Shown here piece after piece: positions 63,404-64,000 of a stretch of 64,000 bases of DNA. Source of the stretch: Immundisolibacter sp. (lineage in GTDB: Bacteria; Pseudomonadota; Gammaproteobacteria; Immundisolibacterales; Immundisolibacteraceae); the NCBI RefSeq assembly GCF_014359565.1, contig NZ_JACIZD010000004.1, forward strand, positions 1 through 64,000, given 5' to 3'. Under the pieces are notes generated by a model that did no database searches, had not been told where the DNA came from, and saw only the letters and a program-made list of their open reading frames with translations. Position 1 is the first letter of the stretch, and every line of letters begins with the position of its first letter. The position numbers were made by a program, and so were the translations under genes.

Positions 63404-64000
63404 ATGTCCGCCCGCCTCACCGTTCATTTCTCCGGCGTCCCGGCCGCTCATCTGGCCGCCGTGTCCGGTCTCACGCCCGTTGCCACGCCGGCGGGCGATT
63501 CCGCCGCCGACGCCTGCGCCCTGTTCGGCCTGAGCGGCCCCGATCTGCCGCTGGCGGCCATCACCTACACCCACGATTTCAGCACGTCGCCGCCGGCCTG
63601 GTGTGCACGCCTGGACCCGGTGTGCCTGATGCCGTCCGGCGCCACGCTGCGCCTGATTGAACTCACCCAGACGCCGCTTTCGGAAGCGGACGCCCGCGAG
63701 CTGTTCGACCGGGTCAGCGAAGCCGGCGTGATTCCCGGCGTGCAGTGGCGGTTTGGCGCGCCGCAGCGCTGGTATGTGGAGAGTACCGATACGCCGGATG
63801 TCCGGACCTGCCCGCCCGACAGCCTGCCCGGTGGGGATGTGGCCGCCGGCCAGCCGCGCGGCACACACGCGCCCCGCTGGCAGGGCTGGCTGAACGAGCT
63901 GCAGATGCTGCTGTTCGATGCCGCGCCAAATCTGGCCCGCGAGGCGCGCGACCTGCCGCCGGCCAACGGCCTGTGGCTGTGGGGCGGCGGAATGACGCCT
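63404..64000 (+). CDS. RpfE-like protein (3' end outside window)
   Basis: The frame opens MSARLTVHFSGVPAAHLAAVSGLTPV and continues past the right edge; 199 residues are visible. The segment APRWQGWLNELQMLLFDAAPNLAREARDLPPANGLWLWGGGM is the signature of the RpfE/regulatory-protein family (LNEIQMLL...REARG...N-x-WLWGGG). Its biochemical role is not established. It starts 43 bp after the terminator. Confidence 0.8.
   Translation, partial: MSARLTVHFSGVPAAHLAAVSGLTPVATPAGDSAADACALFGLSGPDLPLAAITYTHDFSTSPPAWCARLDPVCLMPSGATLRLIELTQTPLSEADARELFDRVSEAGVIPGVQWRFGAPQRWYVESTDTPDVRTCPPDSLPGGDVAAGQPRGTHAPRWQGWLNELQMLLFDAAPNLAREARDLPPANGLWLWGGGMTP

Overview
The window is GC-rich chromosomal DNA that looks gammaproteobacterial. 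The core gene orders leuS-lptE-holA-proA-nadD-rsfS-rlmH, miaB-phoH-ybeY-corC-lnt and mnmG-rsmG-parA-parB are typical of that class, and the last block usually lies near the replication origin. The genus cannot be fixed from the sequence. A PEP-CTERM protein, REP/RAYT elements and small palindromic repeats point to an environmental bacterium.

Layout. 1-7.5 kb is accessory DNA: the edge of an IS3-family element, a REP-associated transposase with its REP clusters, a PstS-like secreted protein, a PEP-CTERM protein behind a GEMM-type (cyclic dinucleotide) riboswitch, a VIT-family metal transporter, a 2OG-Fe(II) oxygenase, a MITE-like repeat, a small secreted protein and an orphan antitoxin. 7.5-23.4 kb, all on the minus strand, is the main discovery. 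A guanidine-I (ykkC) riboswitch leads into a NitT/TauT-type ABC transporter, a guanidinase-like ureohydrolase (GdmH), a small HPGH membrane protein, ureD and ureA. A complete kdpFABCDE potassium-uptake locus follows, and then ureB and ureC. The logic is guanidine import, then guanidine to urea plus ammonia, then urea to ammonia plus CO2, all behind one guanidine-sensing RNA. The urease operon is physically split by kdp. ureE, ureF, ureG and the GdmH nickel chaperones are not in the window.

23.4-35.2 kb holds an M16 peptidase, a MaoC-like hydratase, phosphoglycerate mutase, an MFS transporter, acetyl-CoA synthetase, a methyltransferase and a yhiI-rbbA-yhhJ type export operon. 35.2-51.0 kb on the minus strand is conserved housekeeping: yhdP, rlmH, rsfS, nadD, proA, holA, lptE, leuS, lnt, corC, ybeY, phoH and miaB, many with 4-bp ATGA overlaps. 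51.1-55.3 kb on the plus strand is mnmG, rsmG, parA and parB.

55.4-58.6 kb is an AT-richer island. It carries a DUF2628/adhesin-E-like membrane protein, a full-length 198-bp MITE-like repeat, a small membrane protein next to a 59-bp integron attC site, a decayed duplicate of the glcE 3' end, and a lipoprotein gene. 58.6-64 kb has glcE, glcD (no glcF adjacent), purU, a D-2-hydroxyacid dehydrogenase with a strong terminator, and the start of an RpfE-like gene cut by the window edge.

All assignments come from reading the sequence and recalling family motifs; no database search was run.
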